Assembly: GCA_005882775.1 (NCBI GenBank)
Contig: VBDY01000127.1
Span: 1-38,625 of the forward strand
From: Chloroflexota bacterium
GTDB taxonomy: Bacteria > Chloroflexota > Dormibacteria > CF-121
DNA length: 38,625 nt
Direction: 5' to 3'
The notes under the pieces: generated by a model
Told to the model about the DNA's origin: nothing
Databases searched by the model: none
The model's input: only the letters and a program-made list of their open reading frames with translations
Shown here: positions 37,078-38,625 of the stretch, piece after piece
How positions within the stretch are numbered: position 1 is the first letter of the stretch
How the letters are laid out: each line of letters opens with the position of its first letter
Made by a program: the position numbers and the translations under genes

Positions 37078-37368
37078 ATGGAACGGATTGAGGCGGACAT
37101 GAACACGGCCCTGATGGTGGATGGGAACGCGGTCGCGGGCGAGCTGCAGCGGATTTTCGGCCGCGACATGACGATGGCGGTTGCCCGATGCGCGGGCTGT
37201 GCGAATGAGGCGGAGATGGGGGCTCTGATGGCCTTTACTCGGGGCCCCGGCGTGGTCCTGCGCTGTCCGGCTTGCCAGGCGGCGATCGCGCGGATCGTGG
37301 AGACGCCGTCAGCCATTTATCTAGAGGCTAGAGGCGCCACGTATCTCCGTCTTGCCGCGCAGTCCTGA
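37078..37368 (+). CDS. DUF6510 family zinc-ribbon protein
   Basis: DGNAVAGELQRIFGRDMTMAVARCAGCANEAEMGALMAFTRGPGVVLRCPACQAAIARIVETP; position downstream of the sulfite oxidase-like/reductase pair. Confidence 0.78.
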   Translation: MERIEADMNTALMVDGNAVAGELQRIFGRDMTMAVARCAGCANEAEMGALMAFTRGPGVVLRCPACQAAIARIVETPSAIYLEARGATYLRLAAQS

Positions 37369-37371
37369 AGC

Positions 37372-37521
37372 CTAGGCCCAGTCCCATTGCACGTCGGCGT
37401 TGTGAACGGCCTGGCCGTGCTCGATCAGCTCCTTTACCTTCTCCCGAGCCTCCTCGAGACTCTCGGCTCGCACACGAAAGCTGACGGAGACGCCGAATTT
37501 ACTCTCATATAATCCACTCAC
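37372..37521 (-). CDS. Small hypothetical protein (ORF could extend to 37653)
   Basis: YESKFGVSVSFRVRAESLEEAREKVKELIEHGQAVHNADVQWDWA looks protein-like; GTG start at 37521 avoids overlap with lysR. Confidence 0.4.
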   Translation of the reverse strand: MSGLYESKFGVSVSFRVRAESLEEAREKVKELIEHGQAVHNADVQWDWA

Positions 37522-37588
37522 GTCCCAAGCGTGAGAGGGACCGTGAAGCTTGTCCAATGCCTGGCTTCTTTCAACTGATAGCTCAGGC

Positions 37589-38572
37589 CTATGGTCGGCG
37601 GCCAGTTGCCGCGCCAGCGGACGCGGTTGCGACGTCATGGTCGCGCAACTCACGGGTGACGCTCAGGAACTCTTGCAAGAGAGGCGTTACGTTTGTGGGG
37701 GACCACACGGCAGCCACCTGGAAACGCGGGGCCGGGCCGAGGATCGGCCGGTAGACCACGTCTGGCGGCAAACCTCTGGCCATGGCGCGCGCGCTCAGGG
37801 TAATCGCTTCACCCGACTGAATCACCATGACCATGGTGTCGAACGAGTAGATTCCGGGCCCGTCGATTTTCAAGAAATGCGGTTTGACCCCGTTTTTCTG
37901 CAGCCACTCGGAGATCCGGTCATAGAGAGCTGGATTGACCGGCCGCTCCACCAGCAGAAGCTGCTCGCCCGCCAGCGCGGCGACCGGGACCTCAGAGTGT
38001 GCCGCAAGTCGGTGACCGGCGGCCAGTAACAACCCGTGTGGTTCGTCGATTATCTGCTCGACCGTGAGATCGCCGGGGTCCTCCGCCGGCGGGATTCTGA
38101 CAAAGGCAACATCGAGCCGACCGTGGCGAAGCTCAGGCAGAAGGGCCCGACTGTATCCCTCGGTGAGGGTGAGCTTCACCTCGGGGTGGCGGCTTCGAAA
38201 TGCGGCAGTGATGCCCGGAATGAAGGTTCGCTTTGCATACTCGGGAAAACCAACCCGAAGCGTTGCCGAGTCAACCGCGGCGATTCGGCGGGCTTTCACG
38301 ATCACCATGTCCAGTTGAGCAAGCAGGTGCTGGGCATCGTCCAGAATCGCCCGACCTGCATCGGTCAACGCCACCCGCTTCCGGTCACGCTGGAATAGGC
38401 GTACGCCAATGGTTGCCTCCAGAAGTGCGATCTGGTGGCTGAGAGAGGGCTGCGTGATGAATAGGCGCTCCGCGGCCTTGTGGAAATTGAGCTCCTGGGC
38501 AAGCGTCACAAATGACCTGATCTGCCGCAGCTCAATGGTCGGCCGTAATCGGAACCTTTCGGACATCGCCAC
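37589..38572 (-). CDS. LysR-family transcriptional regulator
   Basis: IELRQIRSFVTLAQELNFHKAAERLFITQPSLSHQIALLEATIGVRLFQRDRKRVALTDAGRAIL. Confidence 0.93.
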   Translation of the reverse strand: MAMSERFRLRPTIELRQIRSFVTLAQELNFHKAAERLFITQPSLSHQIALLEATIGVRLFQRDRKRVALTDAGRAILDDAQHLLAQLDMVIVKARRIAAVDSATLRVGFPEYAKRTFIPGITAAFRSRHPEVKLTLTEGYSRALLPELRHGRLDVAFVRIPPAEDPGDLTVEQIIDEPHGLLLAAGHRLAAHSEVPVAALAGEQLLLVERPVNPALYDRISEWLQKNGVKPHFLKIDGPGIYSFDTMVMVIQSGEAITLSARAMARGLPPDVVYRPILGPAPRFQVAAVWSPTNVTPLLQEFLSVTRELRDHDVATASAGAATGRRP

Positions 38573-38625
38573 TACTGTCTATTCCCCAGCTGAATGCAAC
38601 CTAAAAATTTGATCTCGGTTGGTCA

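Noticed and set aside
1-38625. Prophage, transposon, CRISPR, toxin-antitoxin or defence island
   Set aside because: No integrase, transposase, terminal repeats, regularly spaced repeats or recognised defence/TA pair; content is mainly core metabolism and regulation.
1-38625. tRNA/rRNA genes
   Set aside because: No convincing T-loop/acceptor combinations or rRNA segments were spotted by eye; a tRNAscan/Infernal run would be decisive.

Overview
High-GC, gene-dense chromosomal window. My guess is a Chloroflexota/Dormibacterota- or Actinobacteria-like genome; this is inference from gene families and I have no marker match. No tRNA, rRNA, CRISPR array or transposase was recognised. From left to right: (1) a minus-strand purine block, purB>purC>purS>purQ, with purQ cut by the window edge; (2) an ECF sigma factor coupled to a very large membrane anti-sigma-like protein with Ig-like and beta-propeller regions; (3) a biotin carboxylase plus a carboxyltransferase-biotinyl protein (two-subunit pyruvate-carboxylase type) whose carboxyltransferase active-site motifs look strongly altered; (4) a second purine block, guaB3>guaA>purD>purE; (5) a YbaK-type deacylase, Glu dehydrogenase, two tandem DUF881 proteins and a threonine aldolase; (6) a TadE-TadE-TadG cluster, a protein with a possible internal duplication, a UPF0104 flippase and an NAD-epimerase; (7) an isolated IF-1 with an N-terminal extension, a TB7.3-like stand-alone biotinyl domain, a zinc ribbon, a thioredoxin-like lipoprotein and a Zincin_2-type metalloprotease; (8) groEL with a near-perfect CIRCE operator and an intrinsic terminator, without groES; (9) a SAM hydroxide adenosyltransferase and an NAD(P)HX epimerase; (10) a divergent ECF-like sigma factor coupled to a zinc-finger anti-sigma protein with an AMIN-like C-terminus; (11) a BNR propeller > MoaD/ThiS-like (C-terminal GG) > DUF2255 > MFS operon, divergent from a Mo-oxidoreductase > ferredoxin reductase > DUF6510 module, followed by a LysR regulator. 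The strongest leads are the active-site-substituted biotin-dependent carboxyltransferase, the BNR-MoaD / Mo-oxidoreductase locus, the two unusual sigma/anti-sigma pairs, guaA with no ordinary start codon, and the extended IF-1. All family calls are from motif recognition by eye; no database search was run.
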